Source: Phycisphaerales bacterium (GTDB lineage Bacteria > Planctomycetota > Phycisphaerae > Phycisphaerales > SM1A02). From it: DNA of 44,003 nucleotides. Under the pieces are notes generated by a model. The model saw nothing but the letters and a program-made list of their open reading frames with translations, was not told where the DNA came from and did not search any database. The position numbers and the translations under genes are program-made. Below, piece after piece: positions 34,395 through 42,269 of the stretch; position 1 is the first letter of the stretch, and every line of letters begins with the position of its first letter. The stretch is taken from contig JAKEEP010000069.1 of NCBI GenBank assembly GCA_022616475.1, positions 1 to 44,003 of the forward strand. Reading direction: 5' to 3'.

Positions 34395-35465
34395 GTGGAC
34401 CAGACATCGCGCGATTTCGATTTCTACTACAACCTGCTTGGGCCGCTCTTCGCAGGCAAAGGCGTCGATCCGCTGGAGTACGCGTGCGCGCTCTTGCGGG
34501 TTGACGGATTGGAGGACAAGGGCTGGGACACGCTGGCAGAATCGTTCGACACCCTGCGCGACCTCACGCACCTCGCGGATGTCAATTTGCCCGCCGAGAC
34601 ATTCCCTGATGCCGAAAAGACCCGGCTGCGTCTGCACCTGATCTCGTACGCGCATCTGGTCGAGTGCGATGCGCCCTACGACATCCTCGCCAACCTGTGC
34701 CGTGTGAAGGCTGGCCTGCCCTCGAGCATTCGGCCGTTCTGGGATGAGGCCGAATACCAGCGCCGGCAGAAGCAGGCGGCCAAGAACCCCGGCAAGTTGC
34801 CGCGCGAAGCCAAGCCGCCCTCACCTTCGAGCAAGATACGCGCATTCAAGGCGCTGGCGCATCGCGCCGGCGTGCCGGACGTCGGCGCGGCCTTCGACGA
34901 TTTCTACTTCCCTGTGATCCGCAACGCGATCGACCACTCCGACTACATCATCCACGGCGACGAGTTCCGGATGCGCAAGGGGCAGTTGCTGACCGTAGAT
35001 GCGACGCCCGTCGAATCATCCATTGTGCCGCTCCCGCGATTGCGGGCGATTATTGACCGGTCCTATGCCTTCTACAACGCGTTCTTCACCCTGCACGAGC
35101 AGATGCGGCGTTGGTTCTCGACGATGAAGGGCAAGGCCATCCCGTACGACCTCCGGCTGAAGGGGCTGTTGGAGTTCCTGGTGGATGACGCGGGGCTACT
35201 CTGCGGCTGGAAGGTTCACTGGCCCAATGGAACGGAGTCGAGCTATCGGAGAGACTCCGATGGTTCCCATCCACTGAACATCCATCCCCACATCGACGAA
35301 CCGATAGGGATGTTCGTGGGCGAATACCACAAGGACCATGAACCCTTCTCGCGGCTGGTGCCGCGCGGGGAGCAGCCCGCCTACACGCCCGCGGCTGGGG
35401 CGACCGAACCACTGCGCTGGCCCGAAGATGCGGCGATTCCAGTTCCGAAAGTCGAAGCCGGTTGA
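34395..35465 (+). CDS. Unknown protein with HEPN-like motif (first of pair)
   Basis: A 356-residue protein of unknown family, mostly helical in its first 245 residues. The segment FYFPVIRNAIDHSDYIIHGDEF contains R176-x4-H181, the RxxxxxH active-site pattern of HEPN RNases, followed by a second His (H187). A basic Pro/Lys linker (about 130-147) separates the N-terminal helical region. The C-terminal 100 residues are mixed and end acidic. The start is GTG 34395 with no ribosome site; TAATAT lies 6 bases before it, so the message may be leaderless. It is 84 bases before a second helical unknown protein with a similar motif. HEPN assignment is inference from motif and context. Confidence 0.6.
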   Translation: MDQTSRDFDFYYNLLGPLFAGKGVDPLEYACALLRVDGLEDKGWDTLAESFDTLRDLTHLADVNLPAETFPDAEKTRLRLHLISYAHLVECDAPYDILANLCRVKAGLPSSIRPFWDEAEYQRRQKQAAKNPGKLPREAKPPSPSSKIRAFKALAHRAGVPDVGAAFDDFYFPVIRNAIDHSDYIIHGDEFRMRKGQLLTVDATPVESSIVPLPRLRAIIDRSYAFYNAFFTLHEQMRRWFSTMKGKAIPYDLRLKGLLEFLVDDAGLLCGWKVHWPNGTESSYRRDSDGSHPLNIHPHIDEPIGMFVGEYHKDHEPFSRLVPRGEQPAYTPAAGATEPLRWPEDAAIPVPKVEAG

Positions 35466-35549
35466 AGGCAACACCTCGCACCGCGGTGGTGGATGAAGCT
35501 TCGCGGCCATCGACAACGTTGCAGTGTCTGTCGCCATTGAGGAGCACGC

Positions 35550-36518
35550 ATGCAATACAGCCGATTCGCAACAGACATGAAGCCGTGGTGTGTGTGGGAC
35601 TGGGATCTGAAGGAACAGACCACTACCTTCCTCAAGACATTCGACGCCACATACTTTGAGTACCTCGCCAACCTCCACGCCGAGCGGCTCGAAGGCGACG
35701 ATGCCCGTCACGCCGCCACGGCGGTGCGCACGACCTATTGCCATGCGATGGAAACGCTCTTCGCCTTGCTCGGCGCGATCGTGCAGGCGCCGGACTGCAT
35801 CCCCGGCTGGATACAGAAGTACCGCCCGGAACACCTGGATCAACTGGTCGAGAAGATCAGCAAGGGTCGCGAGGTGTACTCGAAGGTCCGCGCTGAGCGG
35901 CTGACGTGGCAAACCCTCGCCGAGATCACCTTGCGATGCCTGTCGCTCTCAGACAAGGACAAGGAGCGGCGGATCAAGGAGGGATTCGGCCGCTTCTGGA
36001 GCCGCCTCGCGCAAGAGTTTCTGAGCGATGAGATTCGTGCTGAATACAACAGCATCAAGCACGGGTTCCGCATCGGCTCAGGCGGGTCATGGATTGCGAT
36101 GGGCGAGGAAGAGGTGCCTGGCGCGCCATGCCCACCCGAGAAGATGCAGGTGGTGGGCGGTAGCGAGTTCGGCAGCACGTTCTTCGAGCCGAAGGAGCTG
36201 CTCAAGCACAACCTCCGGCTCGTGCGCCGATCCGTGAATTGGGACCCCTTCGTTCTATGCGGGCGGATACGCCTGATCTCGCTGTCGCTCCGCAACCTCG
36301 TCTCCTTCCTCCTGATCGGGCACGGCGCGCACGCATCGAGCGCACAATTCCGATGGCCGGAGGAACTGGATCATTTCGACGAAGTGTGGCACGGCCCATC
36401 GCTTCACACGTCTTCGTTTTCCAACATCATCGAGTTGAAGGATATCAAGCCGCAGAGCGCCGACGAGATCCTCGCCGTGTATGCGCGCCCGACTGAACCC
36501 GGCGAGGGAAACGCGTGA
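35550..36518 (+). CDS. Unknown protein with HEPN-like motif (second of pair)
   Basis: A 322-residue mainly helical protein. Conserved-looking features are RTTYCHAMETLFALLGAIVQAP (about 60-81), RFWSRLAQEFLSDEIRAEYNSIKHGFRI (about 148-175, in pieces) with R163-x7-H171, and GGSEFGSTFFEP. The YNxxKHG motif occurs in other unknown helical proteins related to HEPN-like folds; I infer, not prove, this link. GAGGAG lies 5 bases before the ATG. It is in the same direction as the previous gene and they probably form a two-gene cargo unit. No signal peptide or membrane segment. Confidence 0.65.
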   Translation: MQYSRFATDMKPWCVWDWDLKEQTTTFLKTFDATYFEYLANLHAERLEGDDARHAATAVRTTYCHAMETLFALLGAIVQAPDCIPGWIQKYRPEHLDQLVEKISKGREVYSKVRAERLTWQTLAEITLRCLSLSDKDKERRIKEGFGRFWSRLAQEFLSDEIRAEYNSIKHGFRIGSGGSWIAMGEEEVPGAPCPPEKMQVVGGSEFGSTFFEPKELLKHNLRLVRRSVNWDPFVLCGRIRLISLSLRNLVSFLLIGHGAHASSAQFRWPEELDHFDEVWHGPSLHTSSFSNIIELKDIKPQSADEILAVYARPTEPGEGNA

Positions 36519-36619
36519 CTCGAAACCGCTGCTATCCGATCTCCTGTGCTACGTTCGCCGCAGCATGCCCTCGGCTGCTGCTATCCTCACCGCCATGACC
36601 CATCAGCGGAGCCACAAGC

Positions 36620-37336
36620 ATGGCCGAATCTGAGCCGAAGCGCCTTTGTGCTGGCCGCGCCTTCATGGAAGCGGTTCAAGGCGATCCCGAGGCGATGGCT
36701 GCCCTTCGGCGAACACAGGAGCGACTGCGGGCGTTCGCCGAGCACCAGCAGCAGCTGCCGAACAGCGCTGCGCTCGTGCGTCGCGCGCTGGAGATTATCG
36801 CAGAACAGCTTCGGGAAGCGCACGCGGCACTTGATGCTGCGCATGCTGAGGCTGCCGAGCTGATGGCCGATCTCATTCGCGGCGCGCTCGATGACATGAA
36901 CTCCCGGCTCCAACAGGCCGGATTCGAGCCGTCCGGGCGCGATCTGGAAGCATGGGAGCACCTGGCGCGGATGGTCGAGTGCGAGCCAACCGCGATGACG
37001 CTTGGAGATATTTTCAACTGGGCGATTGCCTGGGCGGATCGGGAGAAGATGCGAGCGCGGATTGGTGCGTCAGTCCAGAAGCCGAGCAAGCGACAAGCAT
37101 CCGGCCTGACCGGCGAGGCCCAGGCCGTGGCGCTGCTCGTTCAGCACCCGGAGTGGACTGACAGCCAGATCGCCGAAGCCGTTGGATGCGCACGAACCAG
37201 TCTTTATCGCTGGCCGAAGTTCACGATCTCCCGCGCTGCTCTCGAACAGGGCCGCGGCGGGATCGCCACGGGACGCAAGGATGCCCAAACAGGTGATCTC
37301 GAAGCCTGGGACGAGGACGAGGATCAGGATGACTAG
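36620..37336 (+). CDS. HTH-containing protein of replication operon
   Basis: A 238-residue protein, phage- or plasmid-like. Residues 30-100 are a long Ala/Glu/Gln/Arg helix, probably coiled coil. Toward the end (about 170-205) VALLVQHPEWTDSQIAEAVGCARTSLYRW forms a helix-turn-helix. The end is acidic (DLEAWDEDEDQDD). CGGAG lies 8 bases before the ATG. It could be a regulator, or resemble a terminase small subunit, but no terminase is seen. A good terminator follows, so it may be its own unit. Confidence 0.75.
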   Translation: MAESEPKRLCAGRAFMEAVQGDPEAMAALRRTQERLRAFAEHQQQLPNSAALVRRALEIIAEQLREAHAALDAAHAEAAELMADLIRGALDDMNSRLQQAGFEPSGRDLEAWEHLARMVECEPTAMTLGDIFNWAIAWADREKMRARIGASVQKPSKRQASGLTGEAQAVALLVQHPEWTDSQIAEAVGCARTSLYRWPKFTISRAALEQGRGGIATGRKDAQTGDLEAWDEDEDQDD

Positions 37337-37366
37337 GCGACAATCTTTGCGACACGTGGGATGAGA

Positions 37367-37388
37367 AGACCCCGGAATCCCGGGGTCT
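37367..37388 (+). terminator. Intrinsic terminator
   Basis: A 9-bp GC-rich perfect stem (37367-37375/37380-37388), loop AATC, followed by TTGTGTTT. It is 30 bases after the HTH gene stop and before the next gene's ribosome site. Confidence 0.8.
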
Positions 37389-37452
37389 TTGTGTTTCTGT
37401 CGCGCGACTTCCTTGCGACACCGGCCCAGCCTCCAGAAGGAGGCATGGTCCG

Positions 37453-37671
37453 ATGCCGAAGCAACAACCGACAGTCCCCGATGAGCCTTGGCGCGATTCA
37501 CCGGCCGGCTGGTTCGTCGTGCTGGAACGCGCAAGGGAGACCAACGACTACGAGGCTGCCGGGCGGGCGCTGCGAGAACTTCGACGCCTTGGCGTGATCG
37601 TGAAGTACCGCCCACGGAAACGCCGCCCCGACCCGCTGAATACGACGCGGAAGGAGACCGGCGATGCGTGA
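37453..37671 (+). CDS. Small basic protein, first of tight operon
   Basis: A 72-residue protein with GGAGG 9 bases before the ATG. It has the helix-rich segment WFVVLERARETNDYEAAGRALRELRRLGV (in one region, 20-49) and a basic tail. Short proteins with an ARETNDYEAA-x-x-A-x-RELRRLGV-like pattern are known to me from other planctomycete element operons, but I can name no function. It overlaps the next gene by 8 bases. Confidence 0.7.
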   Translation: MPKQQPTVPDEPWRDSPAGWFVVLERARETNDYEAAGRALRELRRLGVIVKYRPRKRRPDPLNTTRKETGDA

Positions 37672-38047
37672 TGCCGCAGCGGTCTCAATCAGCGCGCCTC
37701 CTATCGAGCGCCGTACTTCGGTCGTCCGTACTTGGCGGGCGCTGACCGGTGAGGAGCGGCGGCTCGTCGAGTTGATGCGACGGATCGCGTTCGGCAGGAT
37801 CGAGCGGCTGTGCGTGATAAATGGCTCGCCGACATTCGAACCCATGCCGCGGATCGTGCGCGAAGTGAAGCTCGGGCATGAGCGAACAAGCGGCGCGATC
37901 GCCCCATCAGTGGACTTCACGCTCAAACAGGCAGTTATCGAACTGCTCGCTGAACTACAGGCGATCGGCGATGGCGTCGTCGCATTGATCGAAGTTCGGC
38001 ACGGCTTGCCATGCCGACTGGTTCTGGAGGAGGCCGGCGATGTGTGA
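37664..38047 (+). CDS. Small conserved-type element protein
   Basis: A 127-residue protein with ALTGEERRLVELMRRIAFGRIERLCVINGSP and MPRIVREVKLG (about 26-70), then a helix LKQAVIELLAELQAIGDG and a closing VRHGLPCRLVLEE. Function unknown. The start overlaps the previous stop by 8 bases and the stop overlaps the next gene by 8 bases, so it is translated as part of one operon. Confidence 0.7.
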   Translation: MRDAAAVSISAPPIERRTSVVRTWRALTGEERRLVELMRRIAFGRIERLCVINGSPTFEPMPRIVREVKLGHERTSGAIAPSVDFTLKQAVIELLAELQAIGDGVVALIEVRHGLPCRLVLEEAGDV

Positions 38048-38600
38048 CTTCCAGACAGCAGACTCACCGTGGCAAGGGTTGGACCTCGATCACGCGAGAG
38101 CGGTCGCATACAGGCAGGCACGTGCGATCGCCGGGAATGGAGCAACGAGGGAGGACGTTTGCGACCTGCAGAGCGACCTGGTACTCGCGGCTCTGGAGCG
38201 ATGGCCGCGATTCGACCCGTCTCGCGGCCGGGCACGGGCGTTCACATCTGTGTGCATCAGCCGCGCAGGCACATCCATGTTCCGTGCGCGCAGCGCCGCG
38301 AAGCGTGGCGGCTGCCAGAACACGCTCAGCCTCGACCAGATGGTGCAGGCCGGAACGGAGCCGAGGATTCGATTCGCCGCCCCGTCACGTGATCGCGACC
38401 GAGTGCGTGATGTGGACCTTTCGCACGATGTGTCCACGGCGATAGCGGTATTGCCGCCGGACCTGCGGGCCACTTGTCAACGTTTCCTGATGGGCGCTTC
38501 TGACCCAACCTCACCGCGCCGCACCCCGCGACTCGGCAACGTGGCGGCGCGTCTGCGGGAGCACTTCGAGCCTCTCGGACTCAAGGAGTATGTGTCATGA
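38040..38600 (+). CDS. Sigma-70-like region 2 protein of mobile element
   Basis: A 186-residue protein. The part ATREDVCDLQSDLVLAALERWPRFDPSRGRARAFTSVCISRA (about 35-76, named here by its ends) resembles region 2 of small sigma factors, where the pattern DLxQDLxLxALxxxxxFDPxRGxxxxF is usual. Downstream there is a region (about 130-180) of helices that could be region 4. It may direct transcription of the element or only use the fold for DNA contact. It overlaps the previous gene by 8 and the next by 4 bases. Confidence 0.7.
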   Translation: MCDFQTADSPWQGLDLDHARAVAYRQARAIAGNGATREDVCDLQSDLVLAALERWPRFDPSRGRARAFTSVCISRAGTSMFRARSAAKRGGCQNTLSLDQMVQAGTEPRIRFAAPSRDRDRVRDVDLSHDVSTAIAVLPPDLRATCQRFLMGASDPTSPRRTPRLGNVAARLREHFEPLGLKEYVS

Positions 38601-39325
38601 CTTCCAGCAATGAGCATGGATCGCTCTCGCGTCACGATGGTCGCTCACCCTTGGCACCGAGACCGACTGTGATGGCGTCAAGGAACGGAGCGCCGGCTGG
38701 CCGAACACCTCGGCGCATACCGCCCCTGCCGGTCGTGCGGCCGCAACAGCCCATTCCGCCGCAGTCGCCCGCCGGCACAAACCAGCCCCCGACCTCGACT
38801 GCCTCCGGGGGCGGGGATTCCGGGGGCTGGGGAGGCAGGCGGCTTCCGCGACTCTACTTCGCCGGCAAGATCGGTCACACCGATTGGCGGCACACGCTCG
38901 GCGCTGACCTGTGGGACGGAGAGTTCGGTGAGCCGATTCGATGCGAGCGGTTCATCTACTGCGGTCCGTTCTTCGTGGCCTGTGATCACGGATGCTCGCA
39001 TGGCGATTGCACGCACGGCCTGGGCCACGGCTGCGGAACGATTCGCGTGCCGCCGCGATGGCTCATCCCATCGTTGTGCCTGGAGTGGATTCGCCGGTGC
39101 GATTTGTTCTTCGCGTGGATCGATGATCCGACCTGCTACGGCACGCTCGTGGAGATCGGCTGGGCCCAGTTGATGCGGAAGCCCGTCTACATCGGATTCA
39201 AGTTGTCGTGTCACTATTCAGAGATGTGGTTCGCGGCGATGGGGCCGCGAACGGTCGCCCGCATTCATACCAACGCTGCCGAGGCACTCGAACGGGCGCT
39301 CGCTTACGGAGCCGCCACGCTGTGA
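38597..39325 (+). CDS. Nucleoside 2-deoxyribosyltransferase-like protein
   Basis: A 242-residue protein. The first 82 residues are low-complexity, rich in Pro, Arg and Gly. The rest resembles the nucleoside deoxyribosyltransferase/TIR-like Rossmann group: LYFAGKIG (about 87), CDLFFAWIDDP, then CYGTLVEIGWAQ with Glu186 in the place of the catalytic nucleophile, and KPVYIGF. Between strands is a segment with C129, H131, C133, H135, C138, H140, H144 and C146, possibly a metal site. Start ATGA overlaps the previous stop by 4 bases, and its stop overlaps the GTG of the primase gene. It may act on nucleotides during element replication or against competitors. Confidence 0.72.
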   Translation: MTSSNEHGSLSRHDGRSPLAPRPTVMASRNGAPAGRTPRRIPPLPVVRPQQPIPPQSPAGTNQPPTSTASGGGDSGGWGGRRLPRLYFAGKIGHTDWRHTLGADLWDGEFGEPIRCERFIYCGPFFVACDHGCSHGDCTHGLGHGCGTIRVPPRWLIPSLCLEWIRRCDLFFAWIDDPTCYGTLVEIGWAQLMRKPVYIGFKLSCHYSEMWFAAMGPRTVARIHTNAAEALERALAYGAATL

Positions 39326-41832
39326 CGCTGCAGACAGCGATGTCGTATCGGCAGGCGGGCCTCTGCGTGCTCCCAGCGCGCGGCGACGAGAAGCGGCCGG
39401 CGGTCGCCACGTGGAAGGACTATCAGCGACGGCTTCCGACCGATGACGAGCTGCAGTCGTGGTTCGGCCCCCGGAACTCCCGTAACCCGCAGAACGACAC
39501 CGCGCTGTGCATCGTCGCCGGGACCATCTCCGGCAATCTGGAGATGATCGACTTCGACCTTGGCGGAGAACTATTCGATCCGTGGGCGGAACTGGTCGAG
39601 GCAGAAGCGCCTGGGCTGTTGAGCCGACTCTTCACCGAGCGATCGCAAGGCGGCGGGCGGCACGTGGTGTACCGCACAGAACATGCGGTGAGCGGCAACC
39701 TCAAACTTGCGCAGCGCGTGGTCGTTGCTCCGTCAGCCGACCCGGTTGCCATCGCTGGCAAGCAGTTCGTTCCCCGGCGCGTGGATGATCGCTACGAAGT
39801 GCTCATTACGCTGATCGAAACCCGGGGCGAAGGCGGCGTGTTCCTCTGCCATCCGACTCCCGGATATCAGGCGCTCCAGGGTGAACTCACAGCTTTGGCG
39901 GTGCTTTCGGAACACGAACGCGACGTGCTGTTCGCCGCCGCTTGGTCGTTGAACGAACACGTTCCAGAGCCGATCGCGGCAAGTACTGAAGATGGCATTT
40001 CTGTGGCGGGTGCCGGGGCGCGACCCGGTGACGACTACAACCGCAGCGGCAACCCGAAGGAGATGCTTCTCCAGCATGGCTGGTCTGTGGCGCGAACTTC
40101 CGGGGGCGGGGGAAACGAGTATTGGCGTCGGCCGGGCAAGGACCGTGGCTGGAGCGCCACCCTCAAGGCAGGTGTTCTCTATGTCTTCAGCAGCAACGCG
40201 CCGCCGTTCGAGCCCAATCGCGCCTACTCACCATTCGCCGTGTACGGGCTGCTTGAGCACGGCGGCGACTTCGCCAAGGCGGCCTCGGCGCTGCGAACGC
40301 TGGGATACGGCAAGGCACTGTCGGAGAATGTCGCTGTCGATCTCACCCAGTTCCAAACCAGTAATCCGCGGCCGGAAGCATCGCCCACAGCCGGTGCTTC
40401 GGCGTGGCGACCATTTCCTACAGATGCCCTGCCCGAGCCGGTTGCGACGTATGTGCAACAAGCCGCGCAGGCCGCGATGCTCGATGACGCGACGATCGCC
40501 GTGCCGATCCTCGGTGCGCTCGCAGGCGCGATCGGAAATGCCCGGCGTGTGCGTCTGAAGAATGGATGGAGCGAACCGTGCATCGTGTGGGCGGCGATCT
40601 CGATGCGATCAGGCGACGGCAAGTCGCCGGCGCTGGACGCCGCCACGCGCTTCGCGCGCGATGAGCAGCTTCGTGAACTGGAGCGGTACAGGCAGGAAAC
40701 GGCCGAATGGGAGAAGGCCGCAGCGCAGGCCCAGGCGAACGGTGAAGAAGAACCGCCCGAGCCGCACCCGCCGAAGCGCGTCCTGGCCAACGACACCACC
40801 ATCGAAGCGCTCGTGAAGATGCTCGCCGAGCAGCCGCGCGGCATCCTGCTGGAACGGGATGAACTCGCCGGCTGGCTGGGTTCGTTCGATCGCTATGCTC
40901 GTGCCTCCGGAGCCGATCGGCCGTTCTGGCTGGCCGCCCACGGCGGACGACCTCATATCGTCGATCGCAAGACCAGCGGCACGCTGATGGCACCATCATG
41001 CGCCGTGAGCATCGTCGGCGCGATCCAACCCGGCATCCTCGAGGCCCAAGTCACGCAGCAGGATCGCGATTCGGGTCTGTTGGCCCGACTGCTCCTGGCC
41101 AGTCCGCCGGTGCCCGAGCAATCGTGGACCGAGGCCGAGGTCGATGGATCAACCCTGAATGTGATGGAGGGGGTGTTTCGCTGGCTGTTCGATCTGGACA
41201 TGTTGCGCGCCGAGAAGGGTCCCGAACCAATCGATATCCCGTTGTCGCCCGAGGCGAAGAAGATCTGGGTGCCGTGGTTCAACTCGGCCAAGCGGCGGCA
41301 GCGCACGACGGCTGACGATGACATGCACGCGGCGTGGTCGAAACTCATCGGCTACGCGGCCAGGCTGGCCCTGATCTTTGAACTGGTCGAGCGGGCGAAC
41401 ACGGTCGTGAGTGCGGCCGAGGCCCCCCGGCCGTTCGATGCCGCCATTCTTGCCGGTGCCGGCGACATTCGGGCGTCGGTTCTCGACGCGGCGATCATGG
41501 TCGTGGAGTGGTTCGTGGCCGAGGAGGAACGGCTCTACTCGCGCCTCTGTGCCGATGAACAGGACCGTGATCTGGATGACCTGATCGTCTGGATCGAACG
41601 CAAGGGTGGGCGTGTCACCGTCCGCGATGTCACGCGCGGCCCGCGTCGTTTCCGCGGGAAGGCCGGCGATGCGTTCGCGGCGCTCGATGGGCTGGTCAAG
41701 CAGGGACGGGGCACATGGCAGGAGCAGCCGCCGACGGCTTCCGGCGGTCAGCCGACGCGCGTGTTCGCGCTCAACGCTTCTGAGCATGTCGAGGCAAGCA
41801 ATCCTGAATCCGTGGCGACGCAACCTCCGTGA
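39322..41832 (+). CDS. Primase-polymerase / DUF3987 replication protein
   Basis: An 836-residue protein. The N-terminus (about 1-200) is a bifunctional primase/polymerase-type domain: AGLCVLPARGDEKRPAVATW, LCIVAGTISGNLEMIDFDL (likely metal Asp pair) and GGGRHVVYRTE. After a middle linker, the C-terminal DUF3987 domain (about 395-760) carries a P-loop MRSGDGKSP (428-436), LANDTTIEALVKMLAEQPRG, LLERDELAGWLGSFDRY and GAIQPGILEAQV. It is the typical replication initiator-helicase of integrative elements. GTG 39322 (GTGA overlap with the previous stop) is chosen over an ATG at 39208 that would overlap the previous gene by 118 bases. Confidence 0.9.
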   Translation: MTLQTAMSYRQAGLCVLPARGDEKRPAVATWKDYQRRLPTDDELQSWFGPRNSRNPQNDTALCIVAGTISGNLEMIDFDLGGELFDPWAELVEAEAPGLLSRLFTERSQGGGRHVVYRTEHAVSGNLKLAQRVVVAPSADPVAIAGKQFVPRRVDDRYEVLITLIETRGEGGVFLCHPTPGYQALQGELTALAVLSEHERDVLFAAAWSLNEHVPEPIAASTEDGISVAGAGARPGDDYNRSGNPKEMLLQHGWSVARTSGGGGNEYWRRPGKDRGWSATLKAGVLYVFSSNAPPFEPNRAYSPFAVYGLLEHGGDFAKAASALRTLGYGKALSENVAVDLTQFQTSNPRPEASPTAGASAWRPFPTDALPEPVATYVQQAAQAAMLDDATIAVPILGALAGAIGNARRVRLKNGWSEPCIVWAAISMRSGDGKSPALDAATRFARDEQLRELERYRQETAEWEKAAAQAQANGEEEPPEPHPPKRVLANDTTIEALVKMLAEQPRGILLERDELAGWLGSFDRYARASGADRPFWLAAHGGRPHIVDRKTSGTLMAPSCAVSIVGAIQPGILEAQVTQQDRDSGLLARLLLASPPVPEQSWTEAEVDGSTLNVMEGVFRWLFDLDMLRAEKGPEPIDIPLSPEAKKIWVPWFNSAKRRQRTTADDDMHAAWSKLIGYAARLALIFELVERANTVVSAAEAPRPFDAAILAGAGDIRASVLDAAIMVVEWFVAEEERLYSRLCADEQDRDLDDLIVWIERKGGRVTVRDVTRGPRRFRGKAGDAFAALDGLVKQGRGTWQEQPPTASGGQPTRVFALNASEHVEASNPESVATQPP

Positions 41833-41874
41833 TCGGTGACGGAACCTCCGTTTTGGCATGCGCCAGCGGGGTTG

Positions 41875-41997
41875 TGTCGCCATGTCGCCAGTCGCCAGTG
41901 GGAAGAAGAGAGAGAAGGAACGGAAAGGAATGGATGGTTGCGATGTTCCTCTTCTTCCTTTCTATATGTTCCTTCTCCCCTTGGCGACATGGCGACA
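41875..41997. repeat. Large imperfect palindrome with GTCGCCA iterons
   Basis: Outer arms of 16 bases (41875-41890 and 41982-41997) are perfectly complementary. Inside are further pairs of 10 bases (41912-41921/41968-41977) and 8 bases (41923-41930/41955-41962). The arms are made of GTCGCCA units: 41876, 41884, 41891 forward; 41982 and 41990 reverse; one more forward at 42060. A 13-base palindrome AGAACC-C-GGTTCT follows at 42004-42016. The structure is 43 bases after the replication gene. It could be an origin, a terminator or a structured RNA. Confidence 0.6.
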
Positions 41998-42119
41998 GGC
42001 GACAGAACCCGGTTCTTGGTGGTGCGAGCGTGGGTTCCGTCGCCGGACGAGCAGGTAGCGTCGCCAGCCCGCGGAGGAATCACCGCCCCAGGGGCCGCGC
42101 GTGCTGCGTTGGGTCCACC

Positions 42120-42269
42120 CACCGCGCAAGTGAGTGAAAAGAAAAACCGGACAGCGCAAATGGCTATAGGTTTGACCTTTGTGGTCAGCGCAGTGAAAAC
42201 GGGATGCCTCGAAGCAGTGGCGTGAGGCAGCCGCAATGCGTTGCCAGCCACGTACAGGAGGTCATCCCG
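42120..42269 (+). ncRNA. Possible IS110 bridge RNA region
   Basis: In the IS110 subgroup a structured guide RNA is encoded before the transposase, as known for IS621. This 150-base leader has at least three short stem-loops, with stems at 42205-42210/42224-42229 and near 42172-42186. I cannot define its ends or its target and donor loops by eye. Confidence 0.3.

Larger units (their letters stand above)
41833..42269. other. Non-coding region between replication gene and IS110
   Basis: 437 bases without a convincing gene. The first part is the palindrome; the rest is GC-rich and becomes the left flank of the IS110 element. Short frames here have no ribosome site or motif. Confidence 0.5.

Noticed and set aside
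41829-42225. Short plus-strand frames in the gap before IS110
   Set aside because: They pass through the palindrome and iterons, have no ribosome site, and show no motif.
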